The notes under the pieces: generated by a model
What the model was told of the DNA's origin: nothing
What the model saw: the letters and a program-made list of their open reading frames with translations, nothing else
Databases searched by the model: none
Shown: in pieces, positions 8,817-19,613 of the stretch
Position numbering within the stretch: position 1 is the stretch's first letter
Layout of the letters: the number at the start of each line of letters is the position of its first letter
NCBI GenBank assembly: GCA_938023035.1
Contig: CALIDI010000017.1
Location: 1-64,000, forward strand
Origin: an uncultured Leptolyngbyaceae cyanobacterium
GTDB lineage: Bacteria > Cyanobacteriota > Cyanobacteriia > Leptolyngbyales > Leptolyngbyaceae
Length of the DNA: 64,000 nucleotides
Reading direction: 5' to 3'
Made by a program: the position numbers and the translations under genes

Positions 8817-9530
8817 TTTACTGGTCTAAGCCAGACTCTCAGACTATTCAACCCGTGGTGCCAGTCACAACAGTTTGGACACTTTTGCGCCGAACCACCC
8901 TCATCCCCAGATTCTTCTTTCAAGTTTGTAAACAGGTAAGCCAGATTTAAAGTTCCTCTCTCTTCTCGGGAGATAAGCAGCGTTCGTCGGTTACTGCTCG
9001 CCTCTTAGCAAAGTCCCTCTCCCTCCCTAGGAGAGGGATTGCGGGTGAGGGCCAGAGCAGAAGGTATAGTAAAGGTTTTCAGAATTCTCGCAAAAATTAA
9101 TTGTCCGAAGTATTTCTAATTTTTCAATTAGTTATGGCGAAAAAGCCAAGGGCGAAAGGCTTCTTGGCGAAAGCTACCCCTTCCACTCGTTTAGGGCGAG
9201 ATGAATGGTTCTAAGGCGTCATTCTGTCTCCTATTGCCATTATCAGATTGCTGGATCCATTGGTGGTCAGGGAGATGGTGCCCTCTGTGAAATTAGGTTT
9301 TAGGCGGGCACCCATTCAGTGACAGCATTCCGGGTGATTGGATTTTCTCCAATTGTGAGGTAGTGTCCTTAGGAACACGACTTAACCAGTTCAAGGATGG
9401 AGTTGGGTGGGTTGAGCAGTTGGGTTTGCCAAGGTTTGGATAGTTGGGTCAAGCCTACCAGGCAAACGGTTGCATCAATCCCTAATCCTTAGAAAATGAA
9501 CCATTACAAATCTCTCGGAAGCCTGTCACT
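8817..9530. other. Long intergenic region with a partial family 1 repeat
   Basis: These 714 bases hold no credible gene. Positions 9009-9052 match the right half of repeat family 1 (CAAAGTCCCTCTCCCT, then GGAGAGGGATTGCGGGTGAGGG). The rest shows no structure I can name. Confidence 0.6.
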
Positions 9531-10448
9531 ATGGATGCTGCCTACCCCCGTGATTTAGTTGGCTACGGTCGTACCCCCCCTAACCCCCAATGGCCTGACC
9601 AGGCGCGTATTGCTGTACAAATTGTGCTCAATTACGAGGAAGGAGGCGAGCGCTGCATCTTGCATGGAGATGAAGCGGCAGAAGCTTTTTTATCAGAGGT
9701 GGTTGGGGCAGAACCCTTAGCAGGGGTACGTCATATCAACATAGAGTCCTGCTATGAGTACGGCAGTCGGGTTGGCTTCTGGCGATTACACCGGCTATTC
9801 ACGGAGCGGCAGATTCCGATCACGGTGTATGGGGTCGCAATGGCTTTAGCTCGGAATCCAGAAGCAGTAGCTGCCATGAATGAAGCCAATTGGGAGATCG
9901 CCAGTCATGGTTATCGCTGGATTGATTATAAGTACACTTCTGAATCAGTGGAGCGGGAGCACTTAGCGGCTGCGATCGCACTTCACACCAAGGTGACAGG
10001 CCGCCCTCCTCTAGGTTGGTATACAGGACGCAATAGCCCCAATACCCGCAAGTTGGTGGTTGAGGCCGGTGGCTTTCTCTACGATGCCGATAGCTATGCG
10101 GATGACTTACCCTACTGGGTGTATGACTATGGCAGACCCCATCTCGTGATTCCGTACACTCTCGACAACAACGACATGCGGTTTTCAACCAGTCAGGGGT
10201 TTAATTCGGGGGAACAGTTTTTTGCTTACTTACGAGATGCCTTTGATGTGCTCTATGCAGAGGGGGCGATCGCACCCAAAATGATGAGTATTGGCCTCCA
10301 TTGCCGTTTAGTGGGCAGACCAGGACGATTTGCGGCCCTTGCCCGATTTCTAGACTACGTGCAGCAGCATGAGCAAGTATGGCTTTGTCGCCGGATTGAT
10401 ATTGCCCACCACTGGCATCATGTTCACCCGGCCCAACCAACAGATTAA
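9531..10448 (+). CDS. puuE: Polysaccharide-deacetylase-family allantoinase (PuuE-like)
   Basis: The start YPRDLVGYGRTPPNPQWP and the segment RIAVQIVLNYEEGGE are hallmarks of the PuuE branch of NodB/polysaccharide deacetylases, which open allantoin without metal-dependent amidohydrolase chemistry. IASHGYRWIDY and LGWYTGRNSPNTR are also conserved, and the length of 305 residues matches. In purine-catabolising bacteria puuE sits with other urate genes; here it is isolated, with argJ convergent downstream. Allantoin hydrolysis is therefore inferred from the family alone. A weak purine-rich site (CGGAAG) precedes the ATG. Confidence 0.85.
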   Translation: MDAAYPRDLVGYGRTPPNPQWPDQARIAVQIVLNYEEGGERCILHGDEAAEAFLSEVVGAEPLAGVRHINIESCYEYGSRVGFWRLHRLFTERQIPITVYGVAMALARNPEAVAAMNEANWEIASHGYRWIDYKYTSESVEREHLAAAIALHTKVTGRPPLGWYTGRNSPNTRKLVVEAGGFLYDADSYADDLPYWVYDYGRPHLVIPYTLDNNDMRFSTSQGFNSGEQFFAYLRDAFDVLYAEGAIAPKMMSIGLHCRLVGRPGRFAALARFLDYVQQHEQVWLCRRIDIAHHWHHVHPAQPTD

Positions 10449-10529
10449 AAGCAAGCACGACATCACAGCGAAATTCATTCTAAAAATGCGGTCAACCGCG
10501 CCAGTAGCAACATGGCTGAATGAGCGTTT

Positions 10530-11774
10530 TCACGTCGTGTATTCGGCATTAATTTTCACATAGTCGTAGCTTAAGTCGCAGCCCCAAGCGACCCCTGTAC
10601 CGGGTCCGTCGCCAACTTTGACCCGAATAAGCACCGTATCGGTTTTAAGATACTCTCCTGCGGCTGCCTGCTTGAGATAATTATGGGCTGCATCTCGGTC
10701 AAACACTTGGGGTTGTCCATTTTGCATGAGCATAAAATCCCCCAATTGAATTTGCAATGCCTCTTGGTCGAAGGGGACGCCGGCACGACCCGCTGCCCCG
10801 GCAATGCGCCCCCAGTTGGGATCGCGGCCAAAAATCGCAGATTTGACTAAAGCCGAACCAGCAATCGTGCGGGCGATCGCTCGGGCGGCTCTATCTTCCA
10901 CGGCTCCGCTGACCTGCACTTCAATCAGGCAACTGGCCCCTTCTCCATCACGGGCGATCGCCTTCGCCAAATAAATGCAAACCTCAGTCAGCATAGCCTC
11001 TAATTTATCGGCATCCGGCCCTGCCTCAGTAATCGCTGGGGTGCGCGATTCTCCATTAGCCAAGGCAATGAGCGAATCGTTGGTACTGGTATCACCATCT
11101 ACTGTGATCTGGTTAAAGCTGCGATCTGCCGCACGACTTAACATCTGCTGCCAGAGCACTGGAGATACTGCCGCATCACAGGTAATAAAACCCAGCATTG
11201 TCGCCATATTGGGGTGAATCATCCCTGCACCTTTGGCCATGCCACCAATCCGCACGGGGCGATCGCGGAGTGTGGTCTCTAAAGCAATCGACTTGGTGAC
11301 CGTATCTGTCGTAGTAATTGCCTTCGCCGCACTTTCTCCACCTTCGGCAGAAAGCCCTGCCACAAGTTGCGGCAACGCGGCTTTAAGGGCATCTAGCTTA
11401 ATTCGCTGCCCAATCACCCCAGTAGATGCCAGCAAAATGGCCTCCGGGGTCACCCCCAGCACTGCACTCAAGGCCTCGGCACTGGCCTGGGCATCGGCAC
11501 GCCCCGCTGCCCCGGTCGCCGCATTCGCTTGCCCTGCATTACAAAGAATGGCCCGTGCACTTTGTTTGTTTTCTAACCGTTCTCGACAATAAAGTACCGG
11601 TGCGGCACAGACCTGGTTTGTTGTAAAAACCCCAGCCGCGATCGCCTCCACATCCGACACAACCAAGGCCAAATCTGGCAACCCAGAAGGTTTTAAACCT
11701 GCCGCCATACCAATTGCCCGAAATCCCTTTGGCGCAGTAATTCCGCCAGAAACAATCTGCCACTCCCCAGCCAT
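10530..11774 (-). CDS. argJ: Bifunctional glutamate N-acetyltransferase/ornithine acetyltransferase ArgJ
   Basis: This is a 414-residue ArgJ that recycles the acetyl group from N-acetylornithine to glutamate in arginine synthesis. The autocleavage site is the ATML motif in HPNMATMLGF, with Thr192 as nucleophile and new N-terminus of the beta chain. TRPVRIGG-like and SNDS-type motifs (GDTSTNDSLIAL, FGRDPNWGRI) are intact. The frame is open further upstream to 11891, but AGGAGAGG sits five bases before the ATG at 11774, and only from there does the protein match the family, so I place the start there. Confidence 0.93.
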   Translation of the reverse strand: MAGEWQIVSGGITAPKGFRAIGMAAGLKPSGLPDLALVVSDVEAIAAGVFTTNQVCAAPVLYCRERLENKQSARAILCNAGQANAATGAAGRADAQASAEALSAVLGVTPEAILLASTGVIGQRIKLDALKAALPQLVAGLSAEGGESAAKAITTTDTVTKSIALETTLRDRPVRIGGMAKGAGMIHPNMATMLGFITCDAAVSPVLWQQMLSRAADRSFNQITVDGDTSTNDSLIALANGESRTPAITEAGPDADKLEAMLTEVCIYLAKAIARDGEGASCLIEVQVSGAVEDRAARAIARTIAGSALVKSAIFGRDPNWGRIAGAAGRAGVPFDQEALQIQLGDFMLMQNGQPQVFDRDAAHNYLKQAAAGEYLKTDTVLIRVKVGDGPGTGVAWGCDLSYDYVKINAEYTT

Positions 11775-11887
11775 GCTTACCTCTCCTGTGCAATTTGTCT
11801 GAGATGATTCGTCTGAGAGGCGATTATATGCTGAGCAGTTGAGAAATTCCAGGAAAAGTGATGTACCTTTGACCCTTGGCGCATCGC

Positions 11888-12460
11888 TCACCTTGATGGA
11901 GCTGGAGGCAGGGCGACTGGGGGCTGCAACAGTTGGGCGAGATTCAGTAGAAAGATAGGTGGGTCAGCAGAGTTGGGAACCAGCAAACCTGCCACACAGT
12001 GGAGACTTCCAGATGTTTGGAAAGTGGTTGAGAGGGGGCGAAAAGCAGACTCTGGGATGCGGCGCAGGGTCGGTGGGTATTCCAAAGGCAGGCCCACACA
12101 TTCTCCCTGGTTACCGCTAACGAGTAAAAGATACCGCGCTGTCAGCGGCGTTGGTGCATCTGGCAAGGCATCTGCATGGGTTGAGGCTGGGGGAAGAGCC
12201 AATGAAGACGGGGGGTGCTCATGTCTAGAACCAAAAATGCGTGAGTGGAGGGCAATCACTGGAATTTCTTGCCCCTGTTCCATCACCAAGGCCACTTGGG
12301 AACCAGGTCGATTAGCATAGATTTGCTCTACCGCTATCACCCGCTGAACCACAGTGAGGGGCAGGGCAAACTGCTCGCCTTGCAAAACAAACAACAAAAT
12401 TGGTTGAGTCGGTTCAACGGGCTTGGTGCGCAACGCCCGCCGTGACAGAGGATGAGCCAT
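11888..12460 (-). CDS. CheW-domain adaptor, last gene of the pix-type cluster
   Basis: This is a CheW-like protein of 190 residues (ILLFVLQGEQFALPLTVVQRVIAV; VAGLLVPNSADPPIFLLNLAQLL at the end). It links receptors to the CheA kinase. The two halves of the domain are separated by a Pro/Ala-rich insertion (about residues 80-105). Its first 47 bases overlap the 3' end of the cheA gene in another frame, which suggests translational coupling. It is a second CheW for the cluster and may serve a different receptor or act as an antagonist. Confidence 0.85.
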   Translation of the reverse strand: MAHPLSRRALRTKPVEPTQPILLFVLQGEQFALPLTVVQRVIAVEQIYANRPGSQVALVMEQGQEIPVIALHSRIFGSRHEHPPSSLALPPASTHADALPDAPTPLTARYLLLVSGNQGECVGLPLEYPPTLRRIPESAFRPLSTTFQTSGSLHCVAGLLVPNSADPPIFLLNLAQLLQPPVALPPAPSR

Positions 12461-15344
12461 AAAGATGTTCTGCTAAATGGGTAAGAAGGTCGCGCTCGTG
12501 GTAGGGCTTAGAAAAATAGGCGCTGGCCCCCAAGCTCAAGGCCAACTGGCGGTGTTTGGCACTGGTGCGAGAGGTTAGCATTGTCACTGGTAGATGGGCC
12601 AATGTGGGGGTTGCTTTTACCCGGGCCAGAAAGCCGTAGCCATCCAGTCGGGGCATTTCAATATCGCAAATCACCGCATTGACCTGTACCCCCCTTTGCA
12701 GCTTTTCGAGTGCTTCCTGGCCATCCTTGGCCTGCTCCACCTGATAGCCAGCCTTTTCTAGGGTAAGGGCCAGAAAGCGGCGGACATTGATGGAGTCATC
12801 AACGACAAGAACCGTAGCCGTGGGTAAAGGCCCAGCGACCTCTAGCAAGGCAGGCCCCGCTGACGGAGTCGCAGGAGATGGGGGATGGGCGGCCCCACTG
12901 GCTTCGAGGCTGGCAATCCAATGCAGCAGTTCTGCTATGTTGACTAGGGGCACAACCCGACCGTCCCCCAGAATTGTACAGTTGCTAAAGCCCGGTGGCA
13001 GTGGAATCGTGCCGTTTACCCGGCGCACGGCGACTTCTTGTTCTCCCCAACAACAATCGAGTTGCAGGGCGACCAACTGGTGGTTGTGTTCAACCAGCAG
13101 TACGGTTTCTGTGGCAATCGTGGGCGGGGTTTCTAATCGGTAGGGCACTGTGGGGCGATGCACCGTGAGCCAGTCCGATAGGCGGATGAACTGCACCAGG
13201 GTGCCCTGCAAGTTGAGCATCTCCCTGCCGGCGGTTTGGAGCAGGTCGTCGGGCTGGAGGGCAAGAATTTCACTGATCGCGTCATTCGGAATGGCTAATA
13301 GCAGGCCGTTACTTTCAACTAGGAGGACGCGCACCACGGATAGGGTGAAGGGCAGCGACAGGGTGAAGAGGGTGCCCTGGCCTGCTTTGGTCTCGACTTT
13401 AATGTCGCCCCTCGCCTGTTTCAGGCGATCGCGCACAATATCCATGCCAACACCGCGACCAGAGAGGGCAGTGACTTGATCCGTCGTGCTAAACCCCGGT
13501 TCAAAGATTAAAGACACCAGTTCGTCGTCACTGGCGGCGGCCAGTAAAACAGGGTCTAGGCCCATTTGCTCTGCCTTTGCCCGAATTTTAGCCAGGGGAA
13601 TGCCAGCCCCATCATCGCTCACGGTGATGATCGTGCGGTTGCCGCGATGCCCCGCATGAATTTGAATCACCCCTTCAGCAGCTTTGCCCTGGGCAATGCG
13701 GGTTTGGGGGTCTTCAATGCCGTGGTCAAAGGCATTGCGCAGCAGATGCAACAGCGGGTCATTAAGGGTTTCGAGGATGGTGCGATCAATAAGAGTATTG
13801 GCTCCGCTGACTTCAAGCCGCACTTGCTTGCCATGCTCCAGGCAAAGTTCGCGCAGGACACGGGGAAAGCGATCCACAATGTCGGAGAGCGGGCGCATCC
13901 GCACCTGGGTAAGGCGGTTTTGCAGTTGGCGGGCAGTTTTGCTGAGGCTGCGGCTGGTGTGCTCCACTTCTTCGAGACTAAAGTCAATATCGCTGGTAAC
14001 CTCTTGCACCTGCACAATAGTTTCCATCACTTCCTGAGAGAGCAGGTGCAAGGCACTGTAGCGATCCAGTTCCAGAGTGTCAAAGCTGGCAGTGGCCGGG
14101 GGGGAGGGAATAGCCGCCAGTTCCTCTGCTGGGGCAGTGCCGCCGGGCAGTAGCCGTTGAGCGCTAGAGGTGTGGGGTGTTCCGGCAATGCGGTCGTAGG
14201 TGGTGCGGAGAGCGGTGTTGGCTTGTTCTAGGGTGTGAACGCGCTGGCTCAGGAGGTGAGTCAAGCTGCGCAATCGTTTGAGGTAAAGTTCTAGGGCGTT
14301 GCGGTCAATAGTCAGTTCTCCAAACAGGTCGTTGAGCTGATTCAGTTGGCGCATGGAGACGCGCACGCTACTATCGGCTTCGGCTTCTTCTGCGGAAGCC
14401 GTTGCGGCGGTTGGCGTCGGGGGTACTGTTGGTCGCTGAGCGTGGGAAGGCGTTTGGGTATGCCGCTCAGGTGTGGTGGGAGTAACGAAAATTGGATGAA
14501 GCTCGTACGGGTCGGCTGCCGGTGGTTGCACGATCGCAGGAATAACCGGGGCCACAGTAGCAGCATCAGCCGACGGGTCAAAGTTGAGAAGGGCGTTGGG
14601 GAGCAAATCCCACTGCCCGGATAGAACCAGCGTTTGAGACTGTCGCCAGGTAGCAAGGGCCGCACGAGCCAAGGCTGCAATATCCGAAGTCCTTGCCCCC
14701 ATCTGAGCAATGGTGTGGGAGAGTTGGCTAAAGGCGCTAAGTTGTAGCATTTCCCCCAGGCCCTCTAACTCTTGAGCAAGAGTGACTAAACTTTCGCGCA
14801 GGTCAGAGGCCTCTGGCATGGCCAGTTTTTCCTCCAGGCCAGCAAGACCGGCCTCTACCTCCGTCTGAAACACAAGAGGAAGAATATCCTGCCCTTCATC
14901 AGTCGAAAGCACAGAACTGGCATCCTCCGCTGGCGGTTCTCCCAGGCGCTGGTATAACTGCTCAAACAAAGGGTTCACCGTTTCTTCCAACCAGGAAGAC
15001 GAGATCGGAAGCAATTGGCGATCGCAACGGATTACCTGGCGCAAACAATCCACCCCTGCCAGCAGCCATTGTTCCAGTTCAGCATCCACCGCCAGGGATT
15101 GCTTTTGAATCTTGAGCACCTTGAAAAAGTCCTCAATGCGATGGGCCAGAGCACTGAGGGTGTCATACCTCATCATGCCAGCCCCACCTTTAATCGAGTG
15201 AGCCGCACGTAAGGCCGCATTCACCTTTTGGGTATCAATTCCCCGGTCGGAGAGGCCCAACACAGCCTCATCCAGCGTTTGCAAATAGTCTTCCGCTTCA
15301 TCGAGAAACTGCTGTCGAATTTCGAGTTCCTTATCCTGTGACAT
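12414..15344 (-). CDS. pixL: Hybrid CheA-type histidine kinase (PixL-like)
   Basis: The 976 residues are organised as P1 phosphotransfer domain (AALRAAHSIKGGAGM, phospho-His49), a variable Pro/Ala-rich region (~250-330), dimerisation helices, a HATPase domain (N-box LLHLLRNAFDHGIED, G-boxes DDGAGIPLAKI and GRGVGMDIVRD), a CheW-like regulatory domain, and a C-terminal receiver (DDSINVRR; phospho-acceptor in VICDIEMPRLDGYGF; KPY). This is the layout of cyanobacterial PixL/TaxAY-type kinases that drive type IV pili in phototaxis. It lies after pixJ and overlaps a CheW gene. Confidence 0.92.
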   Translation of the reverse strand: MSQDKELEIRQQFLDEAEDYLQTLDEAVLGLSDRGIDTQKVNAALRAAHSIKGGAGMMRYDTLSALAHRIEDFFKVLKIQKQSLAVDAELEQWLLAGVDCLRQVIRCDRQLLPISSSWLEETVNPLFEQLYQRLGEPPAEDASSVLSTDEGQDILPLVFQTEVEAGLAGLEEKLAMPEASDLRESLVTLAQELEGLGEMLQLSAFSQLSHTIAQMGARTSDIAALARAALATWRQSQTLVLSGQWDLLPNALLNFDPSADAATVAPVIPAIVQPPAADPYELHPIFVTPTTPERHTQTPSHAQRPTVPPTPTAATASAEEAEADSSVRVSMRQLNQLNDLFGELTIDRNALELYLKRLRSLTHLLSQRVHTLEQANTALRTTYDRIAGTPHTSSAQRLLPGGTAPAEELAAIPSPPATASFDTLELDRYSALHLLSQEVMETIVQVQEVTSDIDFSLEEVEHTSRSLSKTARQLQNRLTQVRMRPLSDIVDRFPRVLRELCLEHGKQVRLEVSGANTLIDRTILETLNDPLLHLLRNAFDHGIEDPQTRIAQGKAAEGVIQIHAGHRGNRTIITVSDDGAGIPLAKIRAKAEQMGLDPVLLAAASDDELVSLIFEPGFSTTDQVTALSGRGVGMDIVRDRLKQARGDIKVETKAGQGTLFTLSLPFTLSVVRVLLVESNGLLLAIPNDAISEILALQPDDLLQTAGREMLNLQGTLVQFIRLSDWLTVHRPTVPYRLETPPTIATETVLLVEHNHQLVALQLDCCWGEQEVAVRRVNGTIPLPPGFSNCTILGDGRVVPLVNIAELLHWIASLEASGAAHPPSPATPSAGPALLEVAGPLPTATVLVVDDSINVRRFLALTLEKAGYQVEQAKDGQEALEKLQRGVQVNAVICDIEMPRLDGYGFLARVKATPTLAHLPVTMLTSRTSAKHRQLALSLGASAYFSKPYHERDLLTHLAEHLYGSSSVTAGVAHQAR

Positions 15345-15651
15345 GGTGTTTTGTCAGTAGTGAGTAGGGGATAGCAACGGCCAAACTAGTAAGAACGAGA
15401 TGCGGAAAGCTTGGAGCACTTGTGAGTGATGAGTTGCGCGGGATGGAAATGTTCAACCCTGTTGTCAAGTAACTAAACGCAATTCAATTGCAGTTGACTT
15501 TAGAGGTAGAGGAGGTAGCCCCCCTGTCTGGGGGCACCACCTTCACTCCTCCCTGCTGACAGTGAATGAGGACTATCTACCGACGCCAATCGATAGGTAT
15601 GAGCTTAGAGGAGCAGAGCCGATCCACCGCTGCTCCCATACCCTTGGATGC
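15345..15651. other. Gap between pixJ and pixL with a family 3 palindrome
   Basis: No gene is seen. Positions 15507-15562 hold a G/C-rich palindromic repeat (GAGGTAGAGGAGGTAGCCCC, then CTGTCTGGGGG) related to those at 22578-22640 and 56404-56458. Confidence 0.55.
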
Positions 15652-18600
15652 TTAGACCTCCGCACCGACCTTAAACGCTCCTACCGATGCCTGCAAATCC
15701 TGAGCCACCCGCACCGTCTCCCGCAGAGAGTCTGATACTTGGCGAGAAGACTGAGAAGTGCGTTCAGACACGGCTGCCACCTGTTGCATCAACTGCGCAA
15801 CCGATGCGGAGGTAGCCGCCTGAGACACAGTCGCCGTAGAAATCGATTGCACCAACTGATCAATTTGCTGAGAGACCTCTAGAATCTGGCTCAGACTACG
15901 CTTGGCATCGTCTACCAGATGAGTACCCTCCACCACTTGGGCTGTGCTCTGCTCCATCGCCTCGACCACCTCACTAGTTTCCCGCTGAATCGCCTCGACA
16001 ATTTTCTCAATCTCCTGGGTGGCGGCAGCCGATCGCGTCGCCAGTTCACCCACTTCTTCTGCCACCACGGCAAAGCCTTGGCCTTCCTCCCCAGCACGAG
16101 CGGCCTCAATTCCTGCATTAATCGCCAGCAGATTCGTTTGCATGGCGATTTGGTTAATTAAGGAGACCACCTTCGAGATTTGTTGAGACGATTCACCTAA
16201 GCGTTTTACCTTCTTAGCCGTTTCACCTACTGTTTCTCTGAGGCTAAGGATGTTGTGCACCGTGCGGTCAATTGCCGCGCCCCCAGCAGCAGCAGTCGTG
16301 GAGGCGTGGCGAGCCACCTGGGCGGCCTGCTGAGCGCTTTCTGCCACCGCTGCGATCGAACGAGTCATTTGCTCCACTGAGTCGAGGGTACGGGTGGTTT
16401 CTTCCGCCTGCCGCAGGGCTTCTTCCGCCAGTTGGCGCATCGCTTCCTCATTTTTCCCTAGGGAGGCGTTGACCTGAGTGGCAGAGGCTTTCACCTGGGT
16501 AACAATCTGGCGCAAGCTTTCGACAATCGCGTTAAAGAAGTCGGCAACAGTGCCAATATCGGCGGCAGTAACATCAGCTCGCACGGTCAGGTCGCCCTGG
16601 GCAACTCCTTCCACATCCTTAAGCAACTCCACTAACTGCATCTGGAGCGATTCTTTTTGCAGCCGTTGCTCTTGGGAAATGGCTTCTGCTTGTAACCGGG
16701 CTTTTTCCCGCTCTTCAAATAAATCAGATTGCTCCAGGGCAAAGGTCAGTTGAGTGGCCACCTGGCTTACCAGTCCGACTTCTTCTTCTTGCCAAGCCCG
16801 TGGCCCAGCACACTGATGCACTGAGATTAGACCAATGAGATCCCCCTGGCGCAAGATGGGGGCGACGATACTGGCGCGAATTTCAAAGTTTTCTAGAATA
16901 TCGCGATGACAATCAGCGATCGCTTCTTGACTCACATCGGCCATAACCCGCACACGACCATTTCGGTATTCCTCAGTCAAGCCTTCGCGAAACGGATCGG
17001 ACACAACTTGATGCAAAATCCGCCGCCACCCGCTGGCCACCGACTCTGCAGTGATAGTGCCGCTCCAGTCAGGGTTGAACTCATAAATCACAACGCGATC
17101 CGCCTTAAGGGCGTAGCGCAATTTATCCACCGTGGCATGGAAAATGTCTTCCCGCCGGAGGGATTGCCGCATCCCCGCCATGATTTCTTTGAGTTGGTAA
17201 GCTTGCTCAGCGTTGCGCTTTTGCTTTTGAAACAAACTGGCTTGTTCCAGGGCAAAACCTAATTGAATCGCAATCTGGCGCATGAAGTTTATATCTAAAT
17301 CACTCCATTCGCGGGGGGCGTCGCATTGATGGGCCACAAATAAACCCTTTAAGCGACCCTCCACTAGAATCGGAGCAACCAAATTGGCTTTCACTTCAAA
17401 AGGTTTGAGCTGCATCAGGTGACAATCGGTCAAGCCCGCTGCCAGAATGTTGTTAGTGGCCTGTACTCGCCCTTGCCGATACTTCTCCACATAGCCTTCG
17501 GCAAAGCAGGGGTCAGCAATTTGGGCACCTAGAGCGACGGGGAAGCGCCGTTCAACCGATTCAGCAACGATTCGGCCCGCCCAGTTTTGATCAAACAAGT
17601 AAACGAGCACGCGATCGCTCTCCAGAGCCGACCGGGTTTCTCTTACCGCAACCTGAAGGATACTGTCTTCATCAGAGCACTCCCGCATCCGCGCCACGAT
17701 CGCCCCCTGCTGACGTTCCCGTAGAGCCGTATCACTCTGTTGCTTGAGCAAAGCCGCTTGGCTCAGGGCATAGCCAATCTGAGTCGAGAGCTGTTGAATT
17801 AACTCAATATCGGCCTGCTCCCAATAGCGTGGCCCGCGACACTGATGAGCACAGAGCAAGCCGATTAAATCATCACCGACCAAAATCGGCGCAACAATGT
17901 TTGCCTTCACTTCCAGACGTTCTAAAATCTCACAATGGCACTGGGAGAGGTTTGCGGTCTCCAGATTTTCCACCATCGTGACGCGCCCCAATTTGTAGCG
18001 GGCCACTGAGTCGGGGAGGAGTGGGTCATGAATGACTTGCCCCAGGGCGCGACCCCATCCCTCTCCCACCGATTCTGCCGTTACCTCCCCACTCTTAAAA
18101 TCGGGGTTAAACCGATAAATCACCGCGCGATCCACCTCTAAGACCTGTCGTACTCCGTCAACCGATGTGCGCAAGATTGTATCGAAATCAAGCGTTTGCC
18201 GAATGTTTGAGGTCAGGTCGGCTACGAGTCTGGCCCGTTTGGCTTGGGCCGCCTGGGTTCTTTGCAAATGTTGGATCTGCTCGGCCATCTGGTTGATGGT
18301 GTTGCCCAGGGTGGCCATTTCATCCTCTCCCTGTACAACCAAGCGGGTATCTAAATCGCCACGAGTAATTTGTTGCACCAGTTGGGTGGTCTTGACTAAT
18401 GAGCGGGTGGCGCGATTGGCCCACCACACTGCGATCGCGCCTGAAAGCACCGTCATCAGCCCACCCCCTAGGATCCCTTGCATCCACAGCGATCGCTGCG
18501 GTGCCAAAGCCATCTGGGTATCTTTGCCCAAAATCACCCCCCACTGTAGATTCGGTAGCCCTTCGCGGCGAGGGATGGGGGCATAGCTCAGCAACTGCGC

Positions 18601-19497
18601 TGGTTGATCCGCAGAACGATTGGTCTCGAAAATACCGCTGACTTGAGCCGTAAATAGTGGCTCTAGTTGAGGAAAAGCCTCCTGAGCCGAGCGACCGATT
18701 TGCTCCTTCTCCTCCGCAATAAAAACCTGACCTGACTCATCAATGACTTGGTAACGAGCACCTTGACTATCATTGGCTTGCAACAAACTTTCTAAAACGC
18801 TGGCGGGCATACTGGCCCGCACGACTTTAGTGACCCGGTCTGAATCCGGCTCCTGCACCGGAGCAAACAGGTAGATTTTCGTCGTACCATCCGTTGCAGA
18901 ACTGGGTTGGCTAATCAGCGGTTGTTTACGCTTCACCACTTGCTGAAACACGGCGTTATCACGCTGATTCGGCAATGACTGGGTACCCGTTTGCAGAATT
19001 GGAGCACCATTGGCATTAAAAACAGCAATATTGTCATAGGCCTGCGTTGCCAGCATCAATTGCTTCAGCACCGCCTGCTGCTCTGCGTTACTCATACTGC
19101 TGCGTAGCCGTGGGTTCGTTAAGATTGGCAAATTGGCCAGCCCTTGAATATCTCGATAGCGCTCAGCCATAAACTGATGCAGCCCTTTAGCCAATTGCTC
19201 TGTATTCTGCTGTTGCGTAGCGAAGGTCTGTTGTTTCACGGCCTGTTGGGCTGTGGTGTAAACGATGCCACTAGCAACGATTAACGGTAAGGTTCCCAGA
19301 GCCAAGGCCGACAGGGCTGCTTTTTGTCGTATCCCCATCGACTTGAATTGGGCTGTTTGCTGAGTCGTGTCTGTTCCATGGGTGCTCCCAGCAGGGGGTT
19401 GCTCAGCAACCATGCGAGACGAGGTGCTCTCTGTACCGTTGTTCAAGGCTGAGTTCCAGTTCGGAATATTTTTGACAGGCTTGGTGCGGTTAACCAT
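15652..19497 (-). CDS. pixJ: Methyl-accepting phototaxis receptor with three bilin-type GAF domains (PixJ-like)
   Basis: Order of parts: membrane helix ~58-82, periplasmic Cache-like sensor ~85-335, second helix ~338-360, HAMP ~360-412, GAF1 ~425-580, GAF2 ~600-752, GAF3 ~775-923, second HAMP ~950-1000 and an MCP signalling domain (hairpin tip [17 protein letters not shown]). Each GAF has the Cys-His pair that anchors a bilin in cyanobacteriochromes: Cys520-His521, Cys692-His693, Cys863-His864. Only GAF2 also has the DxCF motif (DPCF, Cys664) of blue/green DXCF photoreceptors. Synechocystis PixJ has two GAFs of which one binds bilin. AAAGGATTCCCACC precedes the ATG. The receptor should report light to the kinase PixL through CheW proteins. 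Confidence 0.93.
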   Translation of the reverse strand: MVNRTKPVKNIPNWNSALNNGTESTSSRMVAEQPPAGSTHGTDTTQQTAQFKSMGIRQKAALSALALGTLPLIVASGIVYTTAQQAVKQQTFATQQQNTEQLAKGLHQFMAERYRDIQGLANLPILTNPRLRSSMSNAEQQAVLKQLMLATQAYDNIAVFNANGAPILQTGTQSLPNQRDNAVFQQVVKRKQPLISQPSSATDGTTKIYLFAPVQEPDSDRVTKVVRASMPASVLESLLQANDSQGARYQVIDESGQVFIAEEKEQIGRSAQEAFPQLEPLFTAQVSGIFETNRSADQPAQLLSYAPIPRREGLPNLQWGVILGKDTQMALAPQRSLWMQGILGGGLMTVLSGAIAVWWANRATRSLVKTTQLVQQITRGDLDTRLVVQGEDEMATLGNTINQMAEQIQHLQRTQAAQAKRARLVADLTSNIRQTLDFDTILRTSVDGVRQVLEVDRAVIYRFNPDFKSGEVTAESVGEGWGRALGQVIHDPLLPDSVARYKLGRVTMVENLETANLSQCHCEILERLEVKANIVAPILVGDDLIGLLCAHQCRGPRYWEQADIELIQQLSTQIGYALSQAALLKQQSDTALRERQQGAIVARMRECSDEDSILQVAVRETRSALESDRVLVYLFDQNWAGRIVAESVERRFPVALGAQIADPCFAEGYVEKYRQGRVQATNNILAAGLTDCHLMQLKPFEVKANLVAPILVEGRLKGLFVAHQCDAPREWSDLDINFMRQIAIQLGFALEQASLFQKQKRNAEQAYQLKEIMAGMRQSLRREDIFHATVDKLRYALKADRVVIYEFNPDWSGTITAESVASGWRRILHQVVSDPFREGLTEEYRNGRVRVMADVSQEAIADCHRDILENFEIRASIVAPILRQGDLIGLISVHQCAGPRAWQEEEVGLVSQVATQLTFALEQSDLFEEREKARLQAEAISQEQRLQKESLQMQLVELLKDVEGVAQGDLTVRADVTAADIGTVADFFNAIVESLRQIVTQVKASATQVNASLGKNEEAMRQLAEEALRQAEETTRTLDSVEQMTRSIAAVAESAQQAAQVARHASTTAAAGGAAIDRTVHNILSLRETVGETAKKVKRLGESSQQISKVVSLINQIAMQTNLLAINAGIEAARAGEEGQGFAVVAEEVGELATRSAAATQEIEKIVEAIQRETSEVVEAMEQSTAQVVEGTHLVDDAKRSLSQILEVSQQIDQLVQSISTATVSQAATSASVAQLMQQVAAVSERTSQSSRQVSDSLRETVRVAQDLQASVGAFKVGAEV

Positions 19498-19613
19498 GGT
19501 GGGAATCCTTTCTAAGTATGGGTGAGGGAAACATCAATTCAGCAGTGGAAAAGTGACCGCAACGATGGGGGAGGCGGCCAGTCGGGGGCAGGGGCATGTT
19601 CAATCCGTGAAAG

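Noticed and set aside
12787-14153. Several rightward frames inside pixL
   Set aside because: They are shadows of a long, motif-rich cheA gene.
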